This document shows positions 8,214-16,191 of a stretch of 64,000 nucleotides of DNA, one piece after another. The position numbers were made by a program, and so were the translations under genes. The stretch is from assembly GCA_910583835.1 (NCBI GenBank), contig CAJTYM010000005.1, positions 1 to 64,000 of the forward strand, given 5' to 3'. Below the pieces are notes generated by a model, which was given only the letters and a program-made list of their open reading frames with translations, did no database searches and had not been told where the DNA came from. This stretch comes from an uncultured Lachnospiraceae bacterium (lineage in GTDB: Bacteria; Bacillota; Clostridia; Lachnospirales; Lachnospiraceae). The number at the start of each line of letters is the position of its first letter. The stretch's first letter is position 1.

Positions 8214-11200
8214 CTATTCTTTCACCTGCAAAAGTTCCAGCAGCTTATGCCTTGTCACCTGCACTGATGCCACAAGCACTCCGCAGATGCTTCCCAGGAA
8301 ATAAAGCAGCCAGCAGAAAGCAAGCATCTGTGTACTCCCCATAAATCGCTCCGGGACAAACAAGACAAGAACCCCTGCCACCAGGGCAATTCCGGCAATG
8401 CACAGGAAAACCTGTTCAAATAAGAGCATACATCTGGCACGTTTCTTCGTGACGCCGAGAATCCGCAGGAAAGCTGCTTCCTGTGCCGACTGCAGGATCA
8501 GCAGCCCCGGTCCGAACAGCCCAATCAGCACAGCCGCCGCCACAGCAATGGGGAACAGCGATACCAGCAAATCCCGGATACGTTTCGTATTATCAAGCAA
8601 ATCCGAATCAATATGGTAATAGGCCGCAGGCGAATACTGTATGCTCCCTGTCTGCAGTTCTTCCAACAGGCTGTCCATCTCCGGTATCTTAGTATTATCT
8701 GCCAGCGTGAATTCACAGTAGCCTATCGAAAAGGGAAAGCTGCTAAAAAGCATTTCCGCCCCACTGTTTGCAGCCGCAAAAACACCTGCATCTGCGTCTT
8801 CATCTCCTGACTTCAAAATACCCGCCACTTTAAACATAATTCCTGCCCGCTCAATCGCATCCTCCAGTTCTTCCGCTTCATATACCTGCGGCATGAAAGA
8901 ATACAAAGATTCTGACATCAGGGTAATATCGTCGCCCGGACGAATTCCCAGGTTTTGTGCAAGTGTCTGTCCCACAAGGCATACCGTGCCCGTGCCTTCA
9001 AAGATGGAGGCGTCATACCCCTTGGCATAAGCGACCGTGTAATCACAAGCCAAATATTGCTCAAAGTCATTCGTAAACGTAATGGGGCTCAAGACCCCAA
9101 CGCCATTCACGCGTACGCTGGAGTTACTATAGTAATAAATATCTTTCACTAAACTTGACTTGGACAATTCCATTATATTAGAGGAAGAAAACTCCATTGC
9201 CCTGCCTTTCACCTCCATTTCCCTGCAGATATCCTGATACGCAGACTTTGCCAGCACAAACGTCCCAATCCCGGCAGCCAGCACAACCGCGAGCACAAAA
9301 GATACCGCCGTTTTGCCGAAGCCCCGCTGCATATGGCGTAAGGTATATGTACTTACCTGGCGCAAGGCGCTGTATTTTCCATGCACTGGGCTCTCATTGA
9401 CAGCGGTAATCCTGGCAATGTCAAGTCCGTCAGGAACAGAAGCCGTATCCGCAATGTCCTGCCCATGCTTTGCCGTTACATAAGGATTTCGCAAAATCCC
9501 TGTCTTTTTTGTTACTCCCACATCCTCCTGCAGCAATTCCAGCGGGGATGTCTTCTTCATTTTCTGCTGGAAAAGGAACATCACAAGAAAAATAAATAAC
9601 AGCTCCAACACAAAGCAGAGCATCACCACGCCAATTGGAATCGCCGCATTCAGGACATAGACATACCCATCCGGCGCGCTGCTGCCTGATATGCCCGCAA
9701 GCGTTTTGGCTGCCGTATAGGAGGCATAGAGCAGACCGGACATGCCTCCCGCCAATACCGCAAATATTGACAATACCGCGAAAGGCAGCGCAGACGCTCT
9801 CCCTGCCTTTTTGCTGGGAACCCCCAATGTCCGCATAATAGCATACGATTTTTTATTCCTGCCAATATAGAGGTACACTGCAAGCAGCAGGGCCAGCGCC
9901 GCCCCCAGCACATACAGAACAGTCGTCAAAAACGATGCCAGCGAGCCGGTCTTAAAGCTGTCTTTCATGCCTGCCCAGCCCCCATCCGAAAAACGTAGGC
10001 TAAGACCCATTTCTGCTGCCACAGATTCCGCTGCTGCACGAAACGCCTGTATATCATGAGGATCTTCAATAAACACGCTGAAATCTCCCATCTGAGTTTC
10101 ATGGTCCTTCGGCACTTCCACCGGCAGAAGCGAAGAAGGCACGAAAACCGCAGCTACGCCGTAACTCCAGCTATTATCCATAGTCCGCTCTACCCACTCA
10201 TTGGTAAAACGGTAAGCGCCGATAATTTCAAGTTCCACGGAAGTGGGAAAATTTGACATCTCCTGGGCGCTTCGTGTTCTTGTGCTGGTCATTCCCTGCA
10301 TTCCCGATAACAGTCTGTCACCAAGTTTTATATGAAGCTTATCGCCGATGGACAGACCGTGCGTTTCCAGAAAAAACTCACTTACGACACAGGCATCTGT
10401 ATCCCCTACTGTCAGGGGGCGTCCCTCAGAAACGACGATTTTGCGCTCATTCACATAGGGAATTGCACGCATGTCCGAGGTATAGACAATATCATAAGTC
10501 ATTTTGCTCTGCTTAATAGCCGCAATCTCTCCTTTATACCATGAAAACTCCTCTGTCTCCAGATAATCATCGCCCAGTCCATCTATCGGGCAAATGCACT
10601 GTTGTACCGTATAATCGTATAAATCCAATTCAAAGGCCGTTCCCGTTCGTACACTGTAACCGCCAACAACGAGATACCTGCTTCCTTGCTCCAGTTCATC
10701 AAAAGATGACCGGGAAAAAGGCTGTTGATAATAATCGATGATTTCTTCGGAAAAATTAACTGTTATTTTCATCGGCATACGAGGATCAAGATTTATCTCA
10801 CCCGCATGTACGGTGACGTCATTAAACTTCAGATATCTCCTGATGTTTGGCTCCTCCCCATATTCATCATATCCCTCATATGTTCCCTCAACCACAAATT
10901 CTCTTGAGGAGGAGGCATCGGGGTCTATCACACGCTTATAATCCTCCACCAGCCCATCCGTCATATACCTTGTATCTACCAGCGTAATGCCGGGCAGCGA
11001 AGTAAATTCTTCTATCTGCTCCTCAGTTGGCCAGGGCTTGGGGTCTGGATAGTAACCCCCCATAGGCGGCGTGCTGTTATTCAAGGCGGCAACGCCATAA
11101 TAGAAGCTCTCTGCTTTCGCCGATTCCCGGCTTACAATGGCATAATCCGTAATCCGGGAAAACAAGGCAAAGGAAGCTGCCGCTATCAGCAGGAACGTCA

Positions 11201-11255
11201 GCAGCGTCTTTAGCGGGGAACGCAAAAGGGTTTTCAGGGCAAGGGATTTTCTCAT
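8214..11255 (-). CDS. FtsX-type ABC transporter permease (paralogue 2)
   Basis: A 1013-aa paralogue of the gene just downstream, with the same helix layout and two large extracellular domains. The start at 11255 (MRKSLALKTLL) follows AGGAGG; the frame stays open upstream, but without a ribosome site. It is the first gene behind the promoter at 11448-11476 and should be cotranscribed with paralogue 1. The extracellular domains differ most between the paralogues, which fits different ligands or a heterodimer. Such permeases need a MacB-like ATPase, which must be encoded outside this window. Confidence 0.82.
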   Translation of the reverse strand: MRKSLALKTLLRSPLKTLLTFLLIAAASFALFSRITDYAIVSRESAKAESFYYGVAALNNSTPPMGGYYPDPKPWPTEEQIEEFTSLPGITLVDTRYMTDGLVEDYKRVIDPDASSSREFVVEGTYEGYDEYGEEPNIRRYLKFNDVTVHAGEINLDPRMPMKITVNFSEEIIDYYQQPFSRSSFDELEQGSRYLVVGGYSVRTGTAFELDLYDYTVQQCICPIDGLGDDYLETEEFSWYKGEIAAIKQSKMTYDIVYTSDMRAIPYVNERKIVVSEGRPLTVGDTDACVVSEFFLETHGLSIGDKLHIKLGDRLLSGMQGMTSTRTRSAQEMSNFPTSVELEIIGAYRFTNEWVERTMDNSWSYGVAAVFVPSSLLPVEVPKDHETQMGDFSVFIEDPHDIQAFRAAAESVAAEMGLSLRFSDGGWAGMKDSFKTGSLASFLTTVLYVLGAALALLLAVYLYIGRNKKSYAIMRTLGVPSKKAGRASALPFAVLSIFAVLAGGMSGLLYASYTAAKTLAGISGSSAPDGYVYVLNAAIPIGVVMLCFVLELLFIFLVMFLFQQKMKKTSPLELLQEDVGVTKKTGILRNPYVTAKHGQDIADTASVPDGLDIARITAVNESPVHGKYSALRQVSTYTLRHMQRGFGKTAVSFVLAVVLAAGIGTFVLAKSAYQDICREMEVKGRAMEFSSSNIMELSKSSLVKDIYYYSNSSVRVNGVGVLSPITFTNDFEQYLACDYTVAYAKGYDASIFEGTGTVCLVGQTLAQNLGIRPGDDITLMSESLYSFMPQVYEAEELEDAIERAGIMFKVAGILKSGDEDADAGVFAAANSGAEMLFSSFPFSIGYCEFTLADNTKIPEMDSLLEELQTGSIQYSPAAYYHIDSDLLDNTKRIRDLLVSLFPIAVAAAVLIGLFGPGLLILQSAQEAAFLRILGVTKKRARCMLLFEQVFLCIAGIALVAGVLVLFVPERFMGSTQMLAFCWLLYFLGSICGVLVASVQVTRHKLLELLQVKE

Positions 11256-11278
11256 AAGTATACCTCCTAACACAAATG

Positions 11279-11400
11279 ATAAGTTCATGACATTAAATAC
11301 CTTGTGGGAATATGATTTATTCCCGCGAGCAATGAGCCAAGCAGCCGCGCTAGCGCAGGTATTTGACTTCCCTAATATTGGAAACAAATTATATTCCTCA
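11279..11400. other. 5' leader of the FtsX operon
   Basis: About 190 bases separate the promoter from the first FtsX start. The leader contains GGGAATA-TGATT-TATTCCC, a 7-bp stem, and GCGCTAGCGC, a 10-bp palindrome. No riboswitch family was recognised and the role is unknown. Confidence 0.35.
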
Positions 11401-11419
11401 CACTCTTTTTTTATTTGGT

Positions 11420-11476
11420 ATTAATATTTTTTATTTCTGTTAAGGAAATTGTATACTATCATGAGGACAAAGTCAA
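11420..11476 (-). promoter_or_regulatory. Promoter of the FtsX permease pair
   Basis: -35 TTGACT (11471-11476), 17-bp spacer, -10 TACAAT (11448-11453). Downstream sequence resembling the BlaI operon promoter (GTTAA-type block, GAAATAAAAAA and TTAATA) suggests a common regulator. Confidence 0.65.
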
Positions 11477-11488
11477 TAAAAATTTATT

Positions 11489-12655
11489 TTATTTCTGCCG
11501 CTTACAAACGTAAAAACGAATGTAAGCAATACCGAAAAGCATCAATATTTCTGCAGAAATCCCACAGCCCAAAGTCCGTACGAAAGCTGCCACCCAACTG
11601 TAGTCCACATTTGTTTTGGGCATCTTAATCAGCAGCTTTACCGCCTCCTGCTTCTGCAGCCACAGATTCTGCCAGAAAGAAAACTCCGACCAGCGCGTGG
11701 GAATATAATCATCGGGAATATTTATCTGATTTTTCAGAAGAATAAAAAAACAGACTGCCAGCATCAGGCCTAAAGCTGCCACTGCAGCTTTCCAGACAAG
11801 CTGCGACTGTTCCCGGTACTGACAGAAAAGATACCACAGGAAATAAATGCATGACGTCAGCGGGACAAGCAGCACACAGAATCCGCCAATCCCCCGAAGC
11901 AGCTGCAAATCGAGGATTGTTACAGATATGCCATATTTGTTGCCCCATAAGGCCTGTAAATCCTGTATGGATTTTTCTTCCGGCTTGTGCATGGTAATCC
12001 TGTTTAAGACGCTGTCCCCTCCATAATCCTGTTCCCCGCCATAATTCTGTTCCCCGCCATAATTCTGTTCCCCTCCGACCGCCTCATTTTCCGGCTGCCT
12101 CCCTTGCAAATCCCCATTTCCTTGGGGGCTGCTGACCTGGTATGCAAAAATCCTTTCATTTCCCGGAAGAACCTTTCGGATGATATAGCGTTTTCCCTCA
12201 TACGTTATCTCTTTACCGGTTACCTCGCTGCTCCCGAACAAATCCCATGCCGTCTTTGCATCCAGCAGACATCCTTGCGTGTCTTTCCTGCCGGGCAGAC
12301 GGCAGTCCTCAAACAGCAATTCCGGGCTGCCGCACATCATTACCGCATCTGCCTGGGCGCTCCTGCATAAATTATTATTCGTAATCTCCACCTCGTCTTT
12401 CTGCCCCCAGATACAGAATTCCGGCATCGTCTCTGTCCCATCTTCCTGTTCGCCGCCCATCTGCTTTTCTTCCTGGCTCTTCTCCGCCGCCTCTTCGGCA
12501 GCCTGTACGCTCAGGGGCTGCTCCAGATAAAACATCACCTGGTCTTTTGCCAACAGCAGCTGTCCCCAGGAAACAGCAGACAGGTAGAACAGGAAAATTC
12601 CCAATCCTGCCGCAGCCGCGGCTACGGCATATCTGACATACGTTTTCATCTTCAT
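11489..12655 (-). CDS. Predicted membrane component of an ABC/MacB-like export system
   Basis: A 388-aa protein with an N-terminal helix (about 10-30), an extracytoplasmic region of ~200 residues and three helices in the last 140 residues. This is the outline of a small MacB/FtsX-type permease, although sequence similarity is weak. The start overlaps the end of the HlyD-type gene by four bases (ATGA), so the two are translationally coupled. The extracellular part carries three near-identical six-residue units (GEQNYG, GEQNYG, GEQDYG) encoded by an 18-bp tandem repeat. Either an adaptor-linked permease or a membrane accessory protein is possible. Confidence 0.55.
   Translation of the reverse strand: MKMKTYVRYAVAAAAAGLGIFLFYLSAVSWGQLLLAKDQVMFYLEQPLSVQAAEEAAEKSQEEKQMGGEQEDGTETMPEFCIWGQKDEVEITNNNLCRSAQADAVMMCGSPELLFEDCRLPGRKDTQGCLLDAKTAWDLFGSSEVTGKEITYEGKRYIIRKVLPGNERIFAYQVSSPQGNGDLQGRQPENEAVGGEQNYGGEQNYGGEQDYGGDSVLNRITMHKPEEKSIQDLQALWGNKYGISVTILDLQLLRGIGGFCVLLVPLTSCIYFLWYLFCQYREQSQLVWKAAVAALGLMLAVCFFILLKNQINIPDDYIPTRWSEFSFWQNLWLQKQEAVKLLIKMPKTNVDYSWVAAFVRTLGCGISAEILMLFGIAYIRFYVCKRQK
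12013..12072. repeat. 18-bp tandem repeat within the permease-like gene
   Basis: About three copies of the unit CCATAATTCTGTTCCCCG run in frame and encode repeated GEQNYG-type units. The repeat sits in a hydrophilic linker, so copy-number change would alter linker length without shifting the frame. Confidence 0.7.
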
Positions 12656-14253
12656 TTCTCTATCCTCCTTACCCTGCTGCCATCCTGAATCATCCTGCTG
12701 GAACTGCTGACAATCTCCTGGTCTCTTGTCAGCAAGCCCTCTTCCAACGCCGCATCTGTATCATTCTTATCCAGAACCTCCACATTCAGGCGTCTCGCTA
12801 CCAGCTGCGTTCCTAATACCCCCTGCTCTTCCTGCAGTACCAGCACATAATATCCATTTTGCTCCTCATGCAATGCCTGTAAGGGGACAATCGAGGAATA
12901 ACTTTCTGACTTGGGGACAATCTCGGCATCTACCATAATCCCCGGCTCCAACGCCCCCTTGGGCAAATCAATGGTTAAATCCAGCAAGCTGCTATCCTGC
13001 TCATTCACTGTCACATTGGAAACTGCATAATCACTGATAACCTCTTTGCTGCCGAAAGCTTTTAACTTCACCGGACTCCCCTTGCTGACATACTTCTCGT
13101 TGGATTTATCCACAGACAGCACAATCCTGCCGCCCTTGGAGGTATCCTCCATCCTCATGGCTGCGCCCTCAGAAGTAAAATCTCCGGTACTCACCAAAAT
13201 TTGCTTGATAACGCCGCTGACAGTCGCCTTTACCTCTCCCTGCGCGGTCTGCAGGGCAAGGAGTTTGTTTAATGCCAGATCCTGCTGCTGCCTTGTAATC
13301 TCATTCTGTTTCTGCGTGCTGTCCTCTGCACTCTGAGGCTTTGCTGCATCCTCCAACGCCCTCACCGCAGTCCGCAAGTTGTCTGTCCGCGAAGAGACAG
13401 CCGCATCATAAGCAGCTTTCGCTTCCGCTGCTGCCTGTTCAAGGGCCTCCTTTTTGGCTTCCCCATCTGATGCGCTATCGCCTGGCGTACCCTGATTGCC
13501 CTGTTCTGAGGAACCATCCGTCCCATTATTGGACGAACCGCCATCCCCTGTGGTATCCCCCTGTTGGGACGGACTGCCACCTGCCGGGGTATCTCCCCCT
13601 TGTTTGGCTGAATCGTCTGTTGCCGGCTCCTCCTGTCCCTCTTCTGTGTCCGTACCGTCCTCCTTTTGGGGTCCTTGCCCCCCCGGCTGTTCATCCTCTC
13701 CCAGGCCTCCGGCTGCTGCACTGCCATCGCCCGCTGCCGCGCTGCTATTGATATAATCCTGCAAGGCCTGCTCCGCTTCCTCCCAGGCCCGCTTAGCTTC
13801 CGCTACCGCTGAATCGCCCTGGGACACTGCCTGGTTGTAATCCTCCTGCGCACGCTGCCTGGCGGTCTGGCGGTTACTTTGTTCAAACGCTTTGGCATTG
13901 GCTACGTCCTGGTTCTGCAGCTTCGTCTTCTCCAACTCCTGCTGCGCTGCCAGAATCTGTTCCTCCAGTTCCTCCATGTCCAGCCGAAACAGCACTTCCC
14001 CAGCCTCTACAGACTGTCCCTCCTGCACGCAGATTTCTTTGATGCGCTGACCGCTCTCCGTGTATATGGCAGCCTCCTGCCCGGCCTGCACCCTGCCGCT
14101 TGCCTTTACTTTATGCTCAATTGTCCCGGTTGTTATTTTTACTGTATCTACGCGCGCCATGGAAGCTCCGCTCACCGCCCTTGACAAGATGGTAAAGATG
14201 AGCATCACTGCCAGAAAACCGCCGAATAACTTGATTACTTTCTTCCTGTCCAT
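12652..14253 (-). CDS. HlyD-type efflux adaptor (membrane fusion protein)
   Basis: A 533-aa adaptor with one N-terminal membrane helix (about 6-26) and a biotinyl-lipoyl half motif ASGRVQAGQEAAIYTESGQR, with its second half after the hairpin (GEVKATVSGVIKQILVSTGD). Beta-barrel segments and a C-terminal domain follow. The coiled-coil hairpin is interrupted by a Gly/Ser/Thr/Gln/Asp-rich insert of about 110 residues, which should be disordered. Adaptors of this type work with MacB-like permeases, in keeping with the next gene. The start at 14253 was chosen for an AAAGGA site. The gene follows the second sugar-type permease by 13 bp, so importer-type and exporter-type parts share a transcript. 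Confidence 0.85.
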   Translation of the reverse strand: MDRKKVIKLFGGFLAVMLIFTILSRAVSGASMARVDTVKITTGTIEHKVKASGRVQAGQEAAIYTESGQRIKEICVQEGQSVEAGEVLFRLDMEELEEQILAAQQELEKTKLQNQDVANAKAFEQSNRQTARQRAQEDYNQAVSQGDSAVAEAKRAWEEAEQALQDYINSSAAAGDGSAAAGGLGEDEQPGGQGPQKEDGTDTEEGQEEPATDDSAKQGGDTPAGGSPSQQGDTTGDGGSSNNGTDGSSEQGNQGTPGDSASDGEAKKEALEQAAAEAKAAYDAAVSSRTDNLRTAVRALEDAAKPQSAEDSTQKQNEITRQQQDLALNKLLALQTAQGEVKATVSGVIKQILVSTGDFTSEGAAMRMEDTSKGGRIVLSVDKSNEKYVSKGSPVKLKAFGSKEVISDYAVSNVTVNEQDSSLLDLTIDLPKGALEPGIMVDAEIVPKSESYSSIVPLQALHEEQNGYYVLVLQEEQGVLGTQLVARRLNVEVLDKNDTDAALEEGLLTRDQEIVSSSSRMIQDGSRVRRIEK

Positions 14254-14266
14254 ATGCAATTCCTTT

Positions 14267-15178
14267 CTATTCCTTGACCGCCCCCGCCATAATTCCCTGT
14301 TCCAGATAATCCTGCCCTCCCAGAAACACCAACACTGCAGGGAGAAAGGTGACCACAGATGCCGCAAACGCCATGCCTGATTTGTCCACGCTCGTGATAT
14401 CCGGCAGGAAAATGGATAAGGGGAACAGGCTCTTATCTTTGAGAAATGTCATGGGCTGCTCAATCAGGCTCCAGTATTCCAGAAATCCCAATACCATACA
14501 GGCAATAATCCCAGAAGAGCCTATCGGCAGTGCAAGGTACAAAAACAGCTGCCACTCTTTGGCTCCGTCCAGCCTTGCCGATTCAATCAGGCTGTCTGGT
14601 ATCTCCGCAAAAAAGCGGTACATGATAAACACCGGAAATGTGGAGAAAACGCCCGGGAGTATGATGCCCCACAGGCTGTCTATAAGCCCGAAAAAGTCCA
14701 ATACCAGGTAATCCGAAAGCATCAGCACCTGGAACGGCAGCAGCATCAATATCATATAGAGTAAAAAAAATCCCTTTTTCCAGGGAAAATCATACTTGGC
14801 AAATCCCCAAGCCGCCATCGTTCCCACGATAAACTGCCCAATAAGGACGCTGAATGTTATCTTGACAGAGTTCCAGAACATCACGAAGAATTCCGGCGAA
14901 TCCAGAAACAATTCCACGTAATGCTGCAGTGTCGGAAACATGGGCAGCGGCGGAAAATCCGCGTAACCACTTTTCCCCAAAAACACTGCGCCCAGATAAC
15001 TTGCCAATTCATCGTTTCCCATCAACGAGCCTGAAATCAGAAATACAATAGGGTACAGCACGATAACTGCCAGCGCTGCCAAAAAAAGCCACAGCAACAT
15101 ACGCCCCGGACGCAGGCCTGCCCATTTACCTCTCATTTTTATCCCATATTGTTTGGTATATCCCTTCATCCCTAACAT
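14267..15178 (-). CDS. Carbohydrate-type ABC permease, MalG-like
   Basis: A 303-aa permease with six predicted helices and the cytoplasmic EAA loop ESARLDGAKEWQLFLYLALP, which docks on the ATPase. The C-terminus matches CUT1-type inner-membrane permeases. The start at 15178 has AAAGGA upstream; a second ATG nine bases later is possible. Its 5' region lies directly behind the MalF-like gene. It should form a heterodimer with that protein and receive substrate from one of the three solute-binding lipoproteins. Confidence 0.88.
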   Translation of the reverse strand: MLGMKGYTKQYGIKMRGKWAGLRPGRMLLWLFLAALAVIVLYPIVFLISGSLMGNDELASYLGAVFLGKSGYADFPPLPMFPTLQHYVELFLDSPEFFVMFWNSVKITFSVLIGQFIVGTMAAWGFAKYDFPWKKGFFLLYMILMLLPFQVLMLSDYLVLDFFGLIDSLWGIILPGVFSTFPVFIMYRFFAEIPDSLIESARLDGAKEWQLFLYLALPIGSSGIIACMVLGFLEYWSLIEQPMTFLKDKSLFPLSIFLPDITSVDKSGMAFAASVVTFLPAVLVFLGGQDYLEQGIMAGAVKE

Positions 15179-15192
15179 GTTCCTTTCCTTTC

Positions 15193-16080
15193 TCATTCCT
15201 TGCTGTCCCATGCTTTCTGCAGAAGCATAATCAATGCCAGCAGCACCGCGCTTTCCATCACTGCCGCCGCTGCCATCTTGTCAAAGGAAAATGCACGGAA
15301 CCAGTTATTAAACAGATGCTGCATCATATAAATGCTCTCATGGGGATAATCGCCGGCAACCAGGTATGCCTCCCGAAACACCTTAAAAGAATTGAGAAAC
15401 GACAGGACCGTGATGGTATAGAGCGATGATTTGAGGTTCGGCAGCGTAATATAGAAAAAGCACTGCCGCTCCCCAGCGCCGTCCACCCTGGCTGCCTCGT
15501 AAATATTCGAGGAAATTCCGGCAAGCCCCGCCATCCACAGGACAATATCATAGCCAAGATTTTTCCAGATATAGCTGATAAACAAAATCCAGAATGCGCT
15601 CCCATTATTCATCCAGTCATTGCCGGCAATATCCATATTGCTGAGCCAATGGTTTAAAAGACCCTGAGAGTGGAAGAGAAGCCTCCACACCAACGCTACC
15701 GAGACTGCCGGCAACGCCATTGGCATCAAAAACGCACTTTTGATGATACCGCCATATTTACTCTTGTATAAAGTCACCGCGCAAAAAAGCGCAATGATAA
15801 TCAATACCGGGATGCAAAGCAAGGTAAACAGAAACGTATTCTTCACGGCAAGCTGAAACGCCGTATTCCCCAGCACTGTTTTGTAATTCTCAATCCCCAC
15901 AAAGCGGTTGTCAACCGCCCCCAGAAAGGAGCGGCGGACAACGTCTGCATAGGGCAGGAGATAGAATACCATGACTCCCAGGAAACTCGGCAATATCCAC
16001 AGGAATCCCCACACGCTTTTATGCTTTTTATTCTTCCGGCTTTTCTTTTCCCTTGAAACTTTCGTTCTCATCCTCTGCAT
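15193..16080 (-). CDS. Carbohydrate-type ABC permease, MalF-like
   Basis: A 295-aa permease with a basic N-terminus, six predicted helices and the EAA loop EAARVDGAGERQCFFYITLP. It pairs with the MalG-like protein just downstream. The start (MQRMRTK) is preceded by AGGTAGGAA. The region covering this ribosome site and start codon has been duplicated 45 bp upstream, which creates a 13-codon leader frame. The ATPase (usually a shared MsiK/UgpC-type protein) is not in the window. Confidence 0.88.
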   Translation of the reverse strand: MQRMRTKVSREKKSRKNKKHKSVWGFLWILPSFLGVMVFYLLPYADVVRRSFLGAVDNRFVGIENYKTVLGNTAFQLAVKNTFLFTLLCIPVLIIIALFCAVTLYKSKYGGIIKSAFLMPMALPAVSVALVWRLLFHSQGLLNHWLSNMDIAGNDWMNNGSAFWILFISYIWKNLGYDIVLWMAGLAGISSNIYEAARVDGAGERQCFFYITLPNLKSSLYTITVLSFLNSFKVFREAYLVAGDYPHESIYMMQHLFNNWFRAFSFDKMAAAAVMESAVLLALIMLLQKAWDSKE

Positions 16081-16140
16081 TTCCTACCTGTTCTTCCCAG
16101 AAATTTTCTTTCCCATTCTCTGCATTTCCTACCTGTTCTT
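16073..16140. repeat. 45-bp tandem duplication at the MalF-like start
   Basis: CTCTGCATTTCCTACCTGTT starts at 16073 and recurs at 16118. On the minus strand both copies read AGGTAGGAA followed by ATGCAGAG, so the ribosome site and start codon exist twice. The upstream copy opens a 13-codon frame (MQRMGKKISGKNR) that stops within the second ribosome site. Confidence 0.75.
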
Positions 16141-16191
16141 TCTCTAAAACTTCTTACAATACAAGCAGACCATACCGCTGCAGCCAGCCAT

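Noticed and set aside
11489..12655. Calling this gene a confirmed MacB permease
   Set aside because: The helix layout and HlyD partner fit, but I see no clear FtsX-family sequence motif, so only a tentative call is given.
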